A DNA stretch of 64,000 nt from NCBI RefSeq assembly GCF_047922965.1, contig NZ_CP150481.1:1116001-1180000 (forward strand). Direction: 5' to 3'. This document shows positions 25,762-35,133 of this stretch, piece after piece (the stretch's first letter is position 1; each line of letters opens with the position of its first letter). Made by a program: the position numbers and the translations under genes. Below the pieces are notes generated by a model. That model saw only the letters and a list, made by a program, of their open reading frames with translations, ran no database searches and was not told the DNA's origin. Source of the stretch: Neptunicella plasticusilytica (GTDB lineage: Bacteria > Pseudomonadota > Gammaproteobacteria > Enterobacterales > Alteromonadaceae).

Positions 25762-25790
25762 AAAGGCACAGCGTTCGCTGTGCTTTGTTG
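25762..25790 (+). terminator. Terminator of cysJIH
   Basis: GCACAGCG/CGCTGTGC perfect stem (25766-25773, 25776-25783), flanked by AAAG and CTTT that extend it, then TTTGTTG. Confidence 0.8.
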
Positions 25791-25820
25791 CAACCTAATC
25801 AACCTGGCATGCTATATTTA

Positions 25821-25851
25821 TTAATCTATTGAATACTGTTCAATAGATTAA
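25821..25851. promoter_or_regulatory. 13-bp palindrome upstream of the PDE response regulator
   Basis: TTAATCTATTGAA and TTCAATAGATTAA are perfect inverted repeats around TACTG, 120 bases before the start of the next gene. No T-run follows. It could be an operator or a structured leader; the binding protein is unknown. Confidence 0.5.
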
Positions 25852-25971
25852 TCATCCAAATCTGAATCAAAATAACTGTAATTTCTGTATAAATTATATT
25901 AGGTTATCTTCTATCACATGTTGTTGTCAGGAACATTCCTGCAATTTATGCCTAACGGATTGGTAGTTTGA

Positions 25972-28221
25972 ATGTCTCAGAGCGAATATGAAAATGACGA
26001 ATTAGTCTTTTTTGACGAAGACGATACGCCTGCAGAAAACACTAAAGATCGTGAAGTATGGAATTTATTAGTTGTAGATGACGATGAAGAAATTCATTCG
26101 GTTACGCGTTTGGCATTATCTGATCTGGAAGTTAATGGCCGTGTATTGAAGTTTTACCATGCCTATTCTGGCAAAGAAGCGCTAGAAGTGATGGAAAAAC
26201 TGGGCAACAAAATAGCGATTATTTTGCTTGATGTGGTTATGGAGACCGATGATGCCGGTTTGGTTACCGCCCGTAAAATGCGTGAAGAGCTTAAATTGGA
26301 TGAACCGCGCATTATTCTGCGTACCGGGCAACCCGGTTACGCCCCAGAAGAAAAAATAATCAAAGAATATGACATCAATGATTATAAAACCAAGACTGAG
26401 CTGACCCGCAGTAAGTTAGTCACCACTATCATCGCCTCAATACGTTCTTACCAGCAGATTCTATCTATCAAGCAAAATCGCGAAGGGTTGCGCAAGATTA
26501 TTCATTCAGCGTCCAACTTGCTCGAAGAGCATTCGGTTAAAGGCTACTGCGAAGGCGTGGTAACCCAAATCAGTTCGCTAATGGGGCTGGATGCTGACGG
26601 TATTGTTTGTGCTCGCGCAGGCTCTATGCTGGATAAAGACGATAATGGTGTTTATGTCTTGGGGGCGGCGGGCGAGTTTGCCACCTATATCAATCAGAAG
26701 CTGGAAAACATGCATGATACGCGTATTGTGCACCAGGTTATTCAGTGTCTGTTGCGTAAAGAACATATTTTCGACAAAGATTTTACCGTTCTGTATATGT
26801 GTAGTGCCGGACATGAAGCAGCTGTTTTTGTACGTATTGGCAAGGACATCGACGAAACTCACAAACAGCTACTTGAAGTATTTTTATCCAGCGTATCGGT
26901 GGGATACGAAAACGTTAATTTGTTTCACGAACTGCGGCTGGCAGCCTATCGAGACTGGTTGACCAAATTACCCAATCGTACCGAATTTATTAACTTACTG
27001 GATAACATCGACGAGGAAAAAATTGCCACCGGTAAAATGGTGGCGGCTTTAGTCGATATTAACCATTTTGCCGATATTAATGATGGACTGGGCCAGGAAG
27101 TGGGCAATCAGTTATTGATCGCAGTCGCTGATCTGCTTAAAGAGAGACTCGGTGATTCGGTGGGTAAGGGCCGGATTGGTGCCGATGTGTTTGGTTTGGT
27201 TGGTTTTGAGGAAGATATCAACCCCAAAGTGCTGAACGACTTATTTAAGGAACATTTTAAAGCCGGTGAGCATAGTTTACTGGTGAATATGACCATGGGA
27301 CTGGCCAAACTTACCGATAGCGAAGCCAGCGGTCTGGATATTATCAAATACGCCAATATTGCATTAAATCGTGCTAAACGTAATGCTGCCAGCAACTATG
27401 AATATTATCTGGGAGAAATGGAAGAACAGACATTCTGGCGTCTCGCTATGATGCGCCAGTTGCGGACTGATTTCTCGGAACGCAAGTTGCAGTTATGGTA
27501 TCAACCTCAGGTATGCCTGAAAAGTGAAAAAATTATCGGCATGGAAGCGTTGTTACGCTGGCCCTCCAAAGAGGGAGGTTTTATTTCGCCTGCGGTATTT
27601 GTACCTTTGGCTGAGTATTCGGGATTGATTGTCGAAATTGGTATGTGGGTTCTGGAGGAATCTTGCCGGCGAATAAAAGAATTACAAGCGCTGAAGGTAG
27701 ACAATATGCGCATTGCCGTAAATATATCAGTGCCGCAATTCAGGGATCCGCACTTTGTTCCTCATGTAATGAAAATTATTACTAACAGTAAAATTTGCCC
27801 CAGCCAGATTGAACTGGAAATTACCGAAAGTGTGGCAATGGACGAGCCTAATATTGTGGTGGAGTCACTCAAAGCATTGAAGGATTTTGGTGTTTCTATT
27901 GCTATCGATGATTTCGGTACCGGTTTCTCATCCATGAGCTATTTGCAGCAGTTACCTCTGGATCGTTTGAAAGTTGACAGGGCCTTTGTCAAAGATATCG
28001 GCGAAGGACGTTCATCCTTTTTCGCTGAGACTATTGTCACTTTAGGTAAAAAGTTGGGGCTGGACACCATTGCTGAAGGTATTGAAACGCGGGAGCAGGT
28101 TGCCTATATGCAAAATCTTGGCTGTGATGAAGCGCAGGGTTTTTTATACGCCAAACCTATGCCGTTTGATGAGTTGGTCGCATTTATTAGCAGTTATCAA
28201 CCTGGTCAATATCTCCAATAA
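25972..28221 (+). CDS. Response regulator with DUF3369, degenerate GGDEF and EAL domains
   Basis: 749 aa, cytosolic, no membrane segments. Receiver domain (residues 30-155): acid pocket D36/D37, phosphorylation site D87 (IILLDVV), T118 and K139. DUF3369 follows (about 175-320). The GGDEF domain (about 325-480) is degenerate: the signature is RIGADVFG, so cyclase activity is unlikely. The EAL domain (about 492-740) keeps catalytic motifs E525-A-L, the E617-containing ITES block, DDFGTG (646-651) and KVDRAFVKDI. It should therefore be a phosphorylation-controlled c-di-GMP phosphodiesterase. No cognate kinase is adjacent. An acidic N-terminal 28-residue tail precedes the receiver domain. Confidence 0.93.
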   Translation: MSQSEYENDELVFFDEDDTPAENTKDREVWNLLVVDDDEEIHSVTRLALSDLEVNGRVLKFYHAYSGKEALEVMEKLGNKIAIILLDVVMETDDAGLVTARKMREELKLDEPRIILRTGQPGYAPEEKIIKEYDINDYKTKTELTRSKLVTTIIASIRSYQQILSIKQNREGLRKIIHSASNLLEEHSVKGYCEGVVTQISSLMGLDADGIVCARAGSMLDKDDNGVYVLGAAGEFATYINQKLENMHDTRIVHQVIQCLLRKEHIFDKDFTVLYMCSAGHEAAVFVRIGKDIDETHKQLLEVFLSSVSVGYENVNLFHELRLAAYRDWLTKLPNRTEFINLLDNIDEEKIATGKMVAALVDINHFADINDGLGQEVGNQLLIAVADLLKERLGDSVGKGRIGADVFGLVGFEEDINPKVLNDLFKEHFKAGEHSLLVNMTMGLAKLTDSEASGLDIIKYANIALNRAKRNAASNYEYYLGEMEEQTFWRLAMMRQLRTDFSERKLQLWYQPQVCLKSEKIIGMEALLRWPSKEGGFISPAVFVPLAEYSGLIVEIGMWVLEESCRRIKELQALKVDNMRIAVNISVPQFRDPHFVPHVMKIITNSKICPSQIELEITESVAMDEPNIVVESLKALKDFGVSIAIDDFGTGFSSMSYLQQLPLDRLKVDRAFVKDIGEGRSSFFAETIVTLGKKLGLDTIAEGIETREQVAYMQNLGCDEAQGFLYAKPMPFDELVAFISSYQPGQYLQ

Positions 28222-28230
28222 CACTGAGTG

Positions 28231-28797
28231 TTATGTCAAAATGGCGTTAATCTGACGCCGCATGCTTTTCAATAGTTCAGTTTCGAACCAGGGATTTTTC
28301 TTTAACCAGATATTGTTTCTGGGTGAAGGATGAGGCAACGGCAGATAACGGGGTAAATAGCGTTGCCATTGTCTGACTCTTTCGGTCAATGTCAGCTTAT
28401 CCTGCAGGTAATATTGCTGGGCATAGTTACCAATCAACAACGTTAATTCTATCTGCGGCATGTTATCAATTACTGTCTGATGCCATTGCGGGGCGCAAAT
28501 CTTGCTCGGTGGTAAATCTCCTGATTTTCCTCTACCGGGATAGCAAAATCCCATGGGCATAATGGCGATGTTACGTTCATCGTAAAATTGTTCTTCAGTG
28601 AGTCCAAGCCATTGCCTTAACCGGACACCTGAAGCGTCATTCCAGGGAATACCGCTTTGATGTACCTTGGTGCCCGGCGCCTGGCCAATAACTAGCAGTT
28701 TGCTGGTGGTGCTGGCGCGGATCACCGGATTGGCGCCTAACGGCAGAATATCATTGCACAACGTGCACTTGCGAATCTGTTGGAGCAGATTATCCAT
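28231..28797 (-). CDS. Uracil-DNA glycosylase family protein
   Basis: 188 aa with the UDG-superfamily fold: an N-terminal CTLCND pair of cysteines, motif 1 GQAPGTKVHQSG (residues 39-50), WNDASGVRLRQWLG, and motif 2 LPHPSPRN. It resembles the short UDG-like proteins often found in gammaproteobacteria; the exact substrate is unknown. The N-terminal CxxC and a downstream Cys may hold a metal or iron-sulfur site, as in family 4, but the cysteine set is incomplete. It lies 17 bases from sthA on the same strand. Confidence 0.85.
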   Translation of the reverse strand: MDNLLQQIRKCTLCNDILPLGANPVIRASTTSKLLVIGQAPGTKVHQSGIPWNDASGVRLRQWLGLTEEQFYDERNIAIMPMGFCYPGRGKSGDLPPSKICAPQWHQTVIDNMPQIELTLLIGNYAQQYYLQDKLTLTERVRQWQRYLPRYLPLPHPSPRNNIWLKKNPWFETELLKSMRRQINAILT

Positions 28798-28814
28798 ACG
28801 CCGCGAACACCGGA

Positions 28815-30257
28815 TTAATCAAAAATCCGGTTTAATCCGTTAAGCGCCGCAACCCGGTAGGCTTCAGCCATAGTCGGGTAATTAAAGGTATTGTTGACAA
28901 AATAATCCATGCTATTACCTTCACCCTTCTGTTGCATGATGGCCTGGCCGATATGCACAATTTCTGATGCGCGTTCTCCAAAGCAATGAATGCCCAGAAT
29001 GGCTTTAGTTTGGCGGTGGAACAGTATTTTAAGGCTGCCCACAAGGTTATTGGATATTTGCGCTCTGGCTAAATGTTTGAACTGGGCGCGACCTACCTCG
29101 TAAGGAATTTTCTGGGCGGTTAGTTCTTGTTCGGTCTTGCCCACTGAACTAATTTCCGGAATGGTGTAGATGCCGGTGGGAATATCCTCTATCAGTCGGC
29201 TGTCACACTGGCCATTGAGCATCGCTTCTGCGGCAAAACGTCCCTGATTGTAAGCGGCCGATGCCAAACTGGGGTAGCCGATGACATCACCAACGGCGTA
29301 AATATTGTCAACTTCAGTCTGGTAATTGCTATCTACTTTGACCTGGCCACGAGAGTCAGTGGATAATCCCACCGCCTTGAGATTCAGCATGTCGGTATTG
29401 CCGGTACGTCCGTTAGCAAATAGCAGGCAGTCGGCCCGCATACGTTTACCTGATTCCAGATCCATCACCACACAGTCATCACGGCCTTCTACTTTGGTGT
29501 AACATTCATTGTGGCGAATAACGGCGCCGTTGTTCCACAAGTGATAACTCAATGCATCGGATATCTCGGCATCCAGAAAGGATAACAGGCGATCACGCAT
29601 ATTGACCAAATCCACCTTGATCCCCAGACCTCTGAAAATCGAGGCATATTCGCTGCCGATAACCCCCGCACCATAAATGATGATGTGTTTGGGCTCGTGC
29701 TTGAGCGACAAAATAGTATCGCTGTTGTAGATACGCGGATGATTGAAGTCGATGTCTTTTGGCGTGTAAGGCCGGGAGCCGGTAGCCAGTACAAACTTTT
29801 CGGCGCTGACAGTATCAATTGAACCGTCAGAGCGCTTTATCTGGATATTGTTTGTATCGATAAATGAGGCTTCGCCATGATAAACCGGTACGTTATTGCG
29901 TTGATAAAAACCGCTCCGCAGCTGAGTTTGTTTACGTATTACCGCACTGGCGTGGCCCAGCATATCCTGGAAAGTTAAATTACGGATCTGGTTTCCGTCA
30001 TTAAACAGCGGGTTACTATTGTACTCGGTCAAACGACTGACTGACTGACGTAAGGCTTTGGAAGGGATGGTTCCCCAGTGAGTACAACCACCTCCGACCA
30101 TTTCATAGCGCTCGATGACGGCGACTCTCTTGCCTGCCTTGGAGAGTTGCATGGCAACACCTTCTCCACCGGGGCCTGTGCCAATGACGATTGCGTCATA
30201 CTGAAATTTATGTGGGGCTTTAGCCGATTGTTTGGTGGTGGATTTTCTGGCGCTCAC
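28815..30257 (-). CDS. sthA: Soluble pyridine nucleotide transhydrogenase
   Basis: 480 aa, FAD-dependent; transfers hydride between NADPH and NAD to balance the pools. An N-terminal FAD dinucleotide motif VIGTGPGGEG (about 24-33), an NAD(P) motif IIYGAGVIGSEYAS in mid-protein, and a C-terminal dimerisation domain are visible. The redox disulfide of lipoamide dehydrogenases is absent: the site reads GGGCTHWGT with one Cys, typical of SthA. Its N-terminus is about 15 residues longer than E. coli SthA (lysine-rich). In E. coli sthA is next to fabR, and the same neighbourhood is seen here. Confidence 0.95.
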   Translation of the reverse strand: MSARKSTTKQSAKAPHKFQYDAIVIGTGPGGEGVAMQLSKAGKRVAVIERYEMVGGGCTHWGTIPSKALRQSVSRLTEYNSNPLFNDGNQIRNLTFQDMLGHASAVIRKQTQLRSGFYQRNNVPVYHGEASFIDTNNIQIKRSDGSIDTVSAEKFVLATGSRPYTPKDIDFNHPRIYNSDTILSLKHEPKHIIIYGAGVIGSEYASIFRGLGIKVDLVNMRDRLLSFLDAEISDALSYHLWNNGAVIRHNECYTKVEGRDDCVVMDLESGKRMRADCLLFANGRTGNTDMLNLKAVGLSTDSRGQVKVDSNYQTEVDNIYAVGDVIGYPSLASAAYNQGRFAAEAMLNGQCDSRLIEDIPTGIYTIPEISSVGKTEQELTAQKIPYEVGRAQFKHLARAQISNNLVGSLKILFHRQTKAILGIHCFGERASEIVHIGQAIMQQKGEGNSMDYFVNNTFNYPTMAEAYRVAALNGLNRIFD

Positions 30258-30339
30258 TTCCTACTCCAAAGTTGTTTAAAATCATAAACTTGTTTAGATT
30301 GATACGGCTAGTTTAGCAGGCTTTGATTCAGGAAAGAAT

Positions 30340-30361
30340 AAAGCCCGTAAAAACGGGCTTT
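30340..30361. terminator. Terminator after the desaturase gene
   Basis: AAAGCCCGT (30340-30348) and ACGGGCTTT (30353-30361) with an AAAA loop; on the minus strand it follows the desaturase stop and separates it from sthA. Confidence 0.8.
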
Positions 30362-30393
30362 AAATTTAGTTAATCAGGATTGGACTGATATTA

Positions 30394-31515
30394 TCAGGCA
30401 AATTGCATCGCATTTAACTTAGTCCATTTTTGCTTTTGTAATTGCAGGTGCATTTTCAGTTCCTGATATTTGAAATCCAGTTCCAGTTTTTCGTACCCGC
30501 GAATTAACTTCCGCTTTCTAATTTCCATCAGACGTTTTTTGGTTGCGTAATATTCGGCCATTTTATGCATAAGGACATCATATTCGTGCTGAAACTTATT
30601 CAGTAATTCTTCGGCATTTGGCAGATGCGCCAGTCGGCGTTGTGAATGCTGAAGTTGCATGGTGATACGGGCTTTGGCAATGCGCTCTTCGGGGCAACGG
30701 CGCAGGTTATTTGTCAGACCAACAAGTGACATGCTGAAAATTAACCATTTGGTCGGATCAAAGTGCCACCAGCGCACACCATTACGATAGTCGTATTCAA
30801 AAATATGGTGGAAATTGTGATAACCCTCGCCATAAGTAATTAGCGCTAATAGACCGTTGTCTCTGGCACTGTTGCGATCAGTATAGGTTTGTTTACCCCA
30901 GATATGGGCTAATGAATTAATGAAGAAGGTTACATGATGAGAGATAACCAGTCGCAATACACCCGCTAATAAAAACATGCCCCAGATATCGCCGTTAAGC
31001 CATCCTAGCGCAATTGGAATGCCGAGGTTGGTTGCTAGCGCTAACACCAGGTAATATTTGTGCTGCCACATCACAACGGGATCTTTTTGTAAATCACGAC
31101 AGTTGCTGTAGTCGTGATAACGATTGGCCTGATATTCACGCAGCATCCAGCCGATATGCGAATACCAGAAACCTTTTTTGGCTGAATAGGGATCTTTATC
31201 ATTGTCGTCAACATGCTTATGGTGGACACGATGATCGGACGCCCAGTGCAGAATACTGTTTTGTAGGGCAAATGCGCCACCTATCGCCCAAATGGCACGA
31301 ATTAATATGTGAGCATCATAGGTTTTATGCGACCACAAACGGTGATAGCCGGCGGTAATTGACATACCTGCAAATCCGGTGAGCAAGATAAAACTGCTGA
31401 TTTCGACCCAGTCAAATCCGTTGCTGAAGGCCTCCAGCGGAACCAGTGTCATCGAAACAAGTGCAGTTAAAGCGAAGAGGATGACGTTGGTTTTGACTAA
31501 GCGAGGTTTGTTCAT
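30394..31515 (-). CDS. Acyl-CoA/acyl-lipid delta-9-type fatty acid desaturase
   Basis: 373 aa integral-membrane di-iron enzyme that introduces a cis double bond into fatty acyl chains. The three histidine boxes are present: HRLWSH (58-63), HRVHH (95-99) and HNFHH (233-237), with four hydrophobic segments around them. The last 80 residues form a charged, coiled-coil-like extension. It is divergent from a FabR-type regulator, with a FabR-like operator 17 bases before its start codon, so membrane-fluidity control of its expression is likely. Confidence 0.93.
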   Translation of the reverse strand: MNKPRLVKTNVILFALTALVSMTLVPLEAFSNGFDWVEISSFILLTGFAGMSITAGYHRLWSHKTYDAHILIRAIWAIGGAFALQNSILHWASDHRVHHKHVDDNDKDPYSAKKGFWYSHIGWMLREYQANRYHDYSNCRDLQKDPVVMWQHKYYLVLALATNLGIPIALGWLNGDIWGMFLLAGVLRLVISHHVTFFINSLAHIWGKQTYTDRNSARDNGLLALITYGEGYHNFHHIFEYDYRNGVRWWHFDPTKWLIFSMSLVGLTNNLRRCPEERIAKARITMQLQHSQRRLAHLPNAEELLNKFQHEYDVLMHKMAEYYATKKRLMEIRKRKLIRGYEKLELDFKYQELKMHLQLQKQKWTKLNAMQFA

Positions 31516-31531
31516 GAAATAATAATTTTTG

Positions 31532-31549
31532 AGCTTACAAGTGTGCGCT
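31532..31549. promoter_or_regulatory. fabR: Putative FabR operator
   Basis: AGCTTACA-AG-TGTGCGCT is a near-palindrome (6 of 8 positions paired) with the TACA-NN-TGTG core expected for FabR sites. It lies between the desaturase and fabR genes, 17 bases from the desaturase start codon. Confidence 0.6.
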
Positions 31550-31722
31550 AATCTACCCCAAATAAGTACGTTAACGCAAGGACTATTGGCTCAAAAAAGT
31601 AAAGCTGCCGGTTAGGTGTTAGGGATTGGCGTGCCGGGTTTCAACATGCTATAACCGCGGCATATTATTAAAATGACGCAGATTGACAGGTCATTCAGAC
31701 CACAAATACTTTCAGGAATGCT

Positions 31723-32322
31723 ATGAATCGAAAGGAACAAAAACTCCGCACCCGGCATACTATTATCGATGCCGCATTCGGTTTGTTATGCGATGAGCGG
31801 AGTTTGTCCAGTATCAGTTTACGGGAGGTGGCTCGTGAGGCGGGAATTGCGCCCACTTCTTTTTATCGTCATTTCAAGGATCTGGATGATTTAGGTCTGA
31901 CTTTAGTCGATGAAGCCGGGTTGGCATTACGCCAGTTGATGCGTCAGGCGCGCCTGAGAATAGCATCCGGTGGAGATGTAATCCGGGTGTCAGTTGAAAC
32001 TTTTATGGAATTTGTGGCTGCTAACAGTAATGTATTCCGATTGTTATTACGCGAACGGTCCGGCACTTCGACGGCTTTCAGAGAAGCGGTATCCAGGGAA
32101 ATTCAGCATTTTATCGCTGAGCTAAGTGACTATGTAGCCCGACATACTCGCTTACCGGCTGATTTGGCCAACCTGCAAGCAGAAGCTATGGTGAAACTGG
32201 TTTTCAGTGCAGGTGCGGAGGCCATTGATATGCCTGCCGAAAACCAGAAACAATTGGCTGAGAGGTTGATTATCCAGTTGCGCTTTATTGCCATTGGTGC
32301 CGCAGCTAAAAATTTACGTTAA
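31723..32322 (+). CDS. fabR: TetR-family fatty-acid regulator FabR
   Basis: 199 aa. The N-terminal helix-turn-helix (SLREVAREAGIAPTSFYRHF, about 48-67) matches FabR, which represses unsaturated-fatty-acid genes according to the acyl-ACP/CoA pool. The C-terminal ligand domain is helical. Position beside a desaturase, sthA and trmA matches the E. coli sthA-fabR-trmA neighbourhood. It stops four bases before the trmA stop on the opposite strand. Confidence 0.9.
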   Translation: MNRKEQKLRTRHTIIDAAFGLLCDERSLSSISLREVAREAGIAPTSFYRHFKDLDDLGLTLVDEAGLALRQLMRQARLRIASGGDVIRVSVETFMEFVAANSNVFRLLLRERSGTSTAFREAVSREIQHFIAELSDYVARHTRLPADLANLQAEAMVKLVFSAGAEAIDMPAENQKQLAERLIIQLRFIAIGAAAKNLR

Positions 32323-33416
32323 CGTTTTTGCAGTAATACACCACACTCGGCGTGGTGGGTATAGGGAAATTGATCGAACATGGCAAAACGTTTTATATCG
32401 TGTGTCTGGCAAAGCGTATCGAGATTATCTTTAAGAGTTTCAGGATTACAGGATATATACAAAATATGCTGATACTGACTAACCAGTTTGACTGTATCTT
32501 GATCTAGCCCGGCACGCGGTGGATCAACAAAAATGGTATGGCAGTCAAAGCCGTCCAGATCAATATCCTGAAGTCTTGTGAAGCTACGAACCTTATTCAT
32601 TGCCTGAGTGAACTCTTCGCTCGACATTCGCAATATTGTGACGTTTTCAATTTGGTTAATGTCAATATTGAATTGTGCTGCAGCGACCGAAGGTTTGGAT
32701 ATTTCGGTCGCCAGAACGCGTCGAAAATTTTGTGCCAGGGGCAGTGTAAAGTTTCCCGCTCCGCAATAGAGTTCCAGTAAATCACCGCTAGCATTTTCGG
32801 TGCAATCCAATGCCCATTCAATCATGCTGCAATTTACCGCGGCATTTGGCTGAGTGAAGCTGTTTTCTATTTGCTTGAAATGATATTGACGTTGATTGAT
32901 ATCTAACGATTCAACCACAAAATCCTGATCCAGTACCACTTTCTGTTTTTTGGCCCGACCGATTAGATGAATATCGTATTTATCACGCAGCACTTGCAGT
33001 ATGGTTTGTATTGCTGCCATCCATTCATCACATAATGGTTTGTGGTAAAGCAGCGTGACGACGATTTGCTGACTTAAACAACTTAAATAATCGATTTGAA
33101 ACAGTTTCTTACGGGCAATCTCGTTGTTTTTCAGCAAGGCAACCAAATCTGTCATCACGGCATTAATCAGTTCTGAGCCTGGCGGGTAGTGATCAACCCG
33201 GTATTTCTGTTTGGTTTGCTGATCAAACATGATGTGATAGAGATCATCACCGGCGTGCCAAACTCTGAACTCGGCCCGTTGCCTATAATAAAGTGTTGGA
33301 GAGGGGAATATTTCTAACTTAGGTGGCGTTAATCCCGCGAAACTGTCTGCTATCTGGCTTGCTTTGGCTGCAAGTAGCTCGGCGTAGTCGGCAGGATCTA
33401 TCTGAGTTGGGCGCAC
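32319..33416 (-). CDS. trmA: tRNA (uracil-5-)-methyltransferase
   Basis: AdoMet-dependent enzyme that makes m5U54 in tRNA. The AdoMet block LLELYCGAGNF, the catalytic Cys in YISCNPETL and the C-terminal FDQFPYTHHAECGVLL agree with E. coli TrmA. The start is taken as GTG at 33416 because it gives 365 aa (E. coli 366) and has a GGAG site 8 bases upstream. The frame stays open 92 codons further to 33692, but that part has no TrmA homology by eye and would overlap the divergent DUF5610 gene. Confidence 0.93.
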   Translation of the reverse strand: MRPTQIDPADYAELLAAKASQIADSFAGLTPPKLEIFPSPTLYYRQRAEFRVWHAGDDLYHIMFDQQTKQKYRVDHYPPGSELINAVMTDLVALLKNNEIARKKLFQIDYLSCLSQQIVVTLLYHKPLCDEWMAAIQTILQVLRDKYDIHLIGRAKKQKVVLDQDFVVESLDINQRQYHFKQIENSFTQPNAAVNCSMIEWALDCTENASGDLLELYCGAGNFTLPLAQNFRRVLATEISKPSVAAAQFNIDINQIENVTILRMSSEEFTQAMNKVRSFTRLQDIDLDGFDCHTIFVDPPRAGLDQDTVKLVSQYQHILYISCNPETLKDNLDTLCQTHDIKRFAMFDQFPYTHHAECGVLLQKR

Positions 33417-33600
33417 CGTTGTTCTCCACTTTAATTCGGCGTTTAAAGGCGCGGATTGTACGGTTTTATGCGTTGACAGCCAAGCATCGGCTGTCATTAG
33501 CCGAGGTTTCCGGCAAATTAATCCACGTAAAATGTAAAAAAGCCTAAATAATAAACAAGTAACGCCGATATACTGGGTTGAGGATAGTGAGGTATCTTTT

Positions 33601-35073
33601 ATGAATATTGGCGATTTAAAGGCGTTCTTGGGCAACAAGACGCATTTGTCGGAGCGTGCGTCGCATTCTAACGATGCTGCTCGTTTCGACAATCATAGAC
33701 AAGCAATAGGTAAACAGGGTAACCATGTTTCGCTGCTCAGTAGCGGGATGTTTTCGTTAAGTTCCCAAAGTTTTATCGGTGCAAGAGTATATAACCATTC
33801 ACTCAATCAGAATCTGATCATTAATGAGCAGAAGGCGAATTTGCCCTCACCCAAAAAAGAACAGGATAAAGGTCTGTTTGATTTTGAAGAAGTGGCAAAA
33901 AACGTGCTGACCTTTGTTGGTGGCGCGTTGAAAAATGCCAAATCCAGGGGCATGAGTGAAGATCAACTGACCAGTATGTTCGAACAGGCTCGTTCAGGTG
34001 TCTTGAAAGGCGTTAATATGGCCAAGCGCGACCTTGGCGAGATGATGAACGGTGAGATCTCTGACGGTATCAAGAAAAGTCAGGATCTAATTGAAGAGGG
34101 AATAAAATCTCTTGAACAACAACTGTTCGGCAAGCAACGAGAAAACGCCTCTGCAACTAATTCTGTCGCTATTAACAGTTCAATTACGCATACCGAACAG
34201 GAATCCGGTCAACTGACTATTCGCACTCGAGATGGTGATGAAGTCTCGATCAGTTTTGAGGATGCCCGTCAGTTTTCGTTAAATCAGCAAATTCTGATTG
34301 AGTCGCAGCAAAGACAGGCAGAGCGGGAAGCTGAGCAAGAAAAAGACAAAGGTTCCATTGACCCGGTGGCTGACCCTGCTCCGGCAACTAACGCGGCTTC
34401 GACACCTGCAGCACAGCAATCTGAAACAACGGCACCCGATGCGACAAACAACGAAACGTCATCGGTGCCAGCTGATGAAGACACGACTGCTAACGCCAAT
34501 CAGCAAGCGTCTGAAGCTGGAACCGGACAACAGGATGTTAAGGTTAGCAGCGAAACCAGCTATCTTCATTTTGAATCCAGCAAACTTTCATATTCGGTTA
34601 AAGGTGAGCTGGATGAAGAGGAACTACGGGCCATTGGTGATCTGGTTGGAGATGCAGGTAAATTGGCTGACGAGTTTTTCTATGGCGATATAGATAAAGC
34701 CTTCAATCAAGCTCTTGAACTGGGGTATGACGATCAGGAGTTGACCGGATTTGCGTTGCAGTTAACCAGCTATAAACAAACTGAAGTGATCAAAACCTAT
34801 GAAGCCGTATCGCATTACAACGAGCAAAGCGAAGGTAATGTGGGCGACAGCGTTAAGGCGGTAAGGCCGGTAGCTGATTATCTTGAGCATATGCTGGATG
34901 TGGTCGATAAAGCGCAAAACCTGCTGGAAGATGGAAATGCTTACGATAATTTGGTTAACGGGCTGATAAATACCATGCCTGAAGTTCATACTCCGGATTT
35001 AATTGAAGCAATTAACCGTTTCCGAGGATTTAATCAGCTGTTGATGGATAATCTACCGCAGCGACAATCCTGA
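33601..35073 (+). CDS. DUF5610 domain protein
   Basis: 490 aa, no signal peptide or membrane helix. A DUF5610-type segment is visible around residues 95-180 (FDFEEVAKNVLTFVGGAL, then SRGMSEDQLTSMFEQARSGV and a helical end). A low-complexity Ala/Thr/Gln/Asn-rich linker (about 240-310) leads to a helical C-terminal domain. Function unknown. Start ATG at 33601; no clear ribosome site. Followed by a strong terminator. Confidence 0.82.
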   Translation: MNIGDLKAFLGNKTHLSERASHSNDAARFDNHRQAIGKQGNHVSLLSSGMFSLSSQSFIGARVYNHSLNQNLIINEQKANLPSPKKEQDKGLFDFEEVAKNVLTFVGGALKNAKSRGMSEDQLTSMFEQARSGVLKGVNMAKRDLGEMMNGEISDGIKKSQDLIEEGIKSLEQQLFGKQRENASATNSVAINSSITHTEQESGQLTIRTRDGDEVSISFEDARQFSLNQQILIESQQRQAEREAEQEKDKGSIDPVADPAPATNAASTPAAQQSETTAPDATNNETSSVPADEDTTANANQQASEAGTGQQDVKVSSETSYLHFESSKLSYSVKGELDEEELRAIGDLVGDAGKLADEFFYGDIDKAFNQALELGYDDQELTGFALQLTSYKQTEVIKTYEAVSHYNEQSEGNVGDSVKAVRPVADYLEHMLDVVDKAQNLLEDGNAYDNLVNGLINTMPEVHTPDLIEAINRFRGFNQLLMDNLPQRQS

Positions 35074-35078
35074 TAATA

Positions 35079-35109
35079 AAAAGCCTGCTTACTATAAGCA
35101 GGCTTTTTT
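35079..35109. terminator. Terminator between the DUF5610 and RRM genes
   Basis: GCCTGCTTA (35083-35091) and TAAGCAGGC (35095-35103), A-run before and T6 after. It can act for both convergent genes. Confidence 0.92.
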
Positions 35110-35133
35110 GTGAACGCGAAAAGAATACCTATT

